Made by a program: the position numbers and the translations under genes
NCBI GenBank assembly: GCA_963693365.1
Contig: CAVNZM010000008.1
Location: 8,432,001-8,496,000 of the forward strand
Length of the DNA stretch: 64,000 bases
Direction of reading: 5' to 3'
Source of the DNA: Amoebidium appalachense
Taxonomy: Eukaryota; Ichthyosporea
In this document: piece after piece, positions 63,801 to 64,000 of the stretch
How the letters are laid out: each line of letters starts with the position of its first letter
Position numbering within the stretch: the stretch's first letter is position 1
Notes under the pieces: model-generated
Told to the model about the DNA's origin: nothing
Seen by the model: only the letters and a program-made list of their open reading frames with translations
The model's database searches: none

Positions 63801-64000
63801 TGGAGACCACTTTACTTCCATGCAACCGGGCATGGTTGCTCTGTGTCGTGCATCTGTAAGCACATACACATTTTTCGCTGCACTGCATTAGTTTGCACAC
63901 ATATCTTCGCCGTTTTGCTCACCTTGCTTGCATAAGCAACCCTGCTCGTCTTTGATCAAGACGGGTTGACCCTCCCAAGTTCAGTTGATGCTGCTGTCTG
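63352..64000 (+). repeat. Next intron: poly-C, module A fragment, poly-C, module B
   Basis: C run about 63357-63393; a short diverged module A at about 63461-63537; CT-rich sequence; C run about 63766-63796; then module B at 63797-64000, nearly identical to 47169-47373 (GGAGACCACTTTACTTCCA, GATCAAGACGGGTTGACC). The intron and the module run out of the window. Confidence 0.85.

Overview
The window is nuclear DNA of a eukaryote with long, simple-repeat-filled introns. Spliced genes follow the GT-AG rule. Introns and spacers hold dozens of poly-C/poly-G runs of 30-60 nt, (CA/GT)n tracts of up to about 250 nt, and (CT)n, (GTGC)n and (TTTC)n arrays. A syntenin-like tandem-PDZ protein, a secreted GH18 chitinase, a two-domain fasciclin protein and a LINE fit a unicellular holozoan such as an ichthyosporean. 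That placement is inference from gene content; no ribosomal marker is present.

Layout, left to right. (1) 71-13853: the last 16 exons of ELP1, the scaffold of the Elongator tRNA-modification complex, on the + strand; the 5' part lies outside the window. (2) 13854-16478: spacer with G tracts, a CCAAT-rich stretch and a TATA box. (3) 16479-19993: five-exon secreted chitinase (551 aa). (4) 19994-24578: spacer with GT tracts, G-rich repeat modules and a TATA box. (5) 24579-28589: five-exon secreted protein with two FAS1 domains (314 aa). (6) 29314-37387: an interval bounded by 28-nt inverted repeats (27/28 match). It holds fragments of an unidentified minus-strand gene and a nested LINE with an apparently intact 1064-aa endonuclease/reverse transcriptase. 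(7) 37388-43662: repeat-rich spacer. (8) 43955-46262: three-exon syntenin-like protein (290 aa). (9) 46931-47578: tandem copies of a dispersed repeat. (10) 49425-51563: intronless 712-aa Gln/Asn-rich protein. (11) 51564-60547: repeat-rich spacer. (12) 61138 to beyond 63351: the start of an unidentified spliced gene with a one-base excess in a G run.

The genes do not form a pathway. The chitinase and the FAS1 protein are both secreted and both have a TATA box 80-110 bp before the ATG, so they may share a cell-wall or surface role; this is inference.

The most unusual material is the inverted-repeat interval with its nested LINE, a dispersed repeat family whose 3' edge repeatedly abuts poly-C, duplications bordered by poly-C, a decayed partial exon duplicate inside ELP1, and two competing acceptors for the last ELP1 exon. 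All exon calls and identities were made by eye from the sequence.
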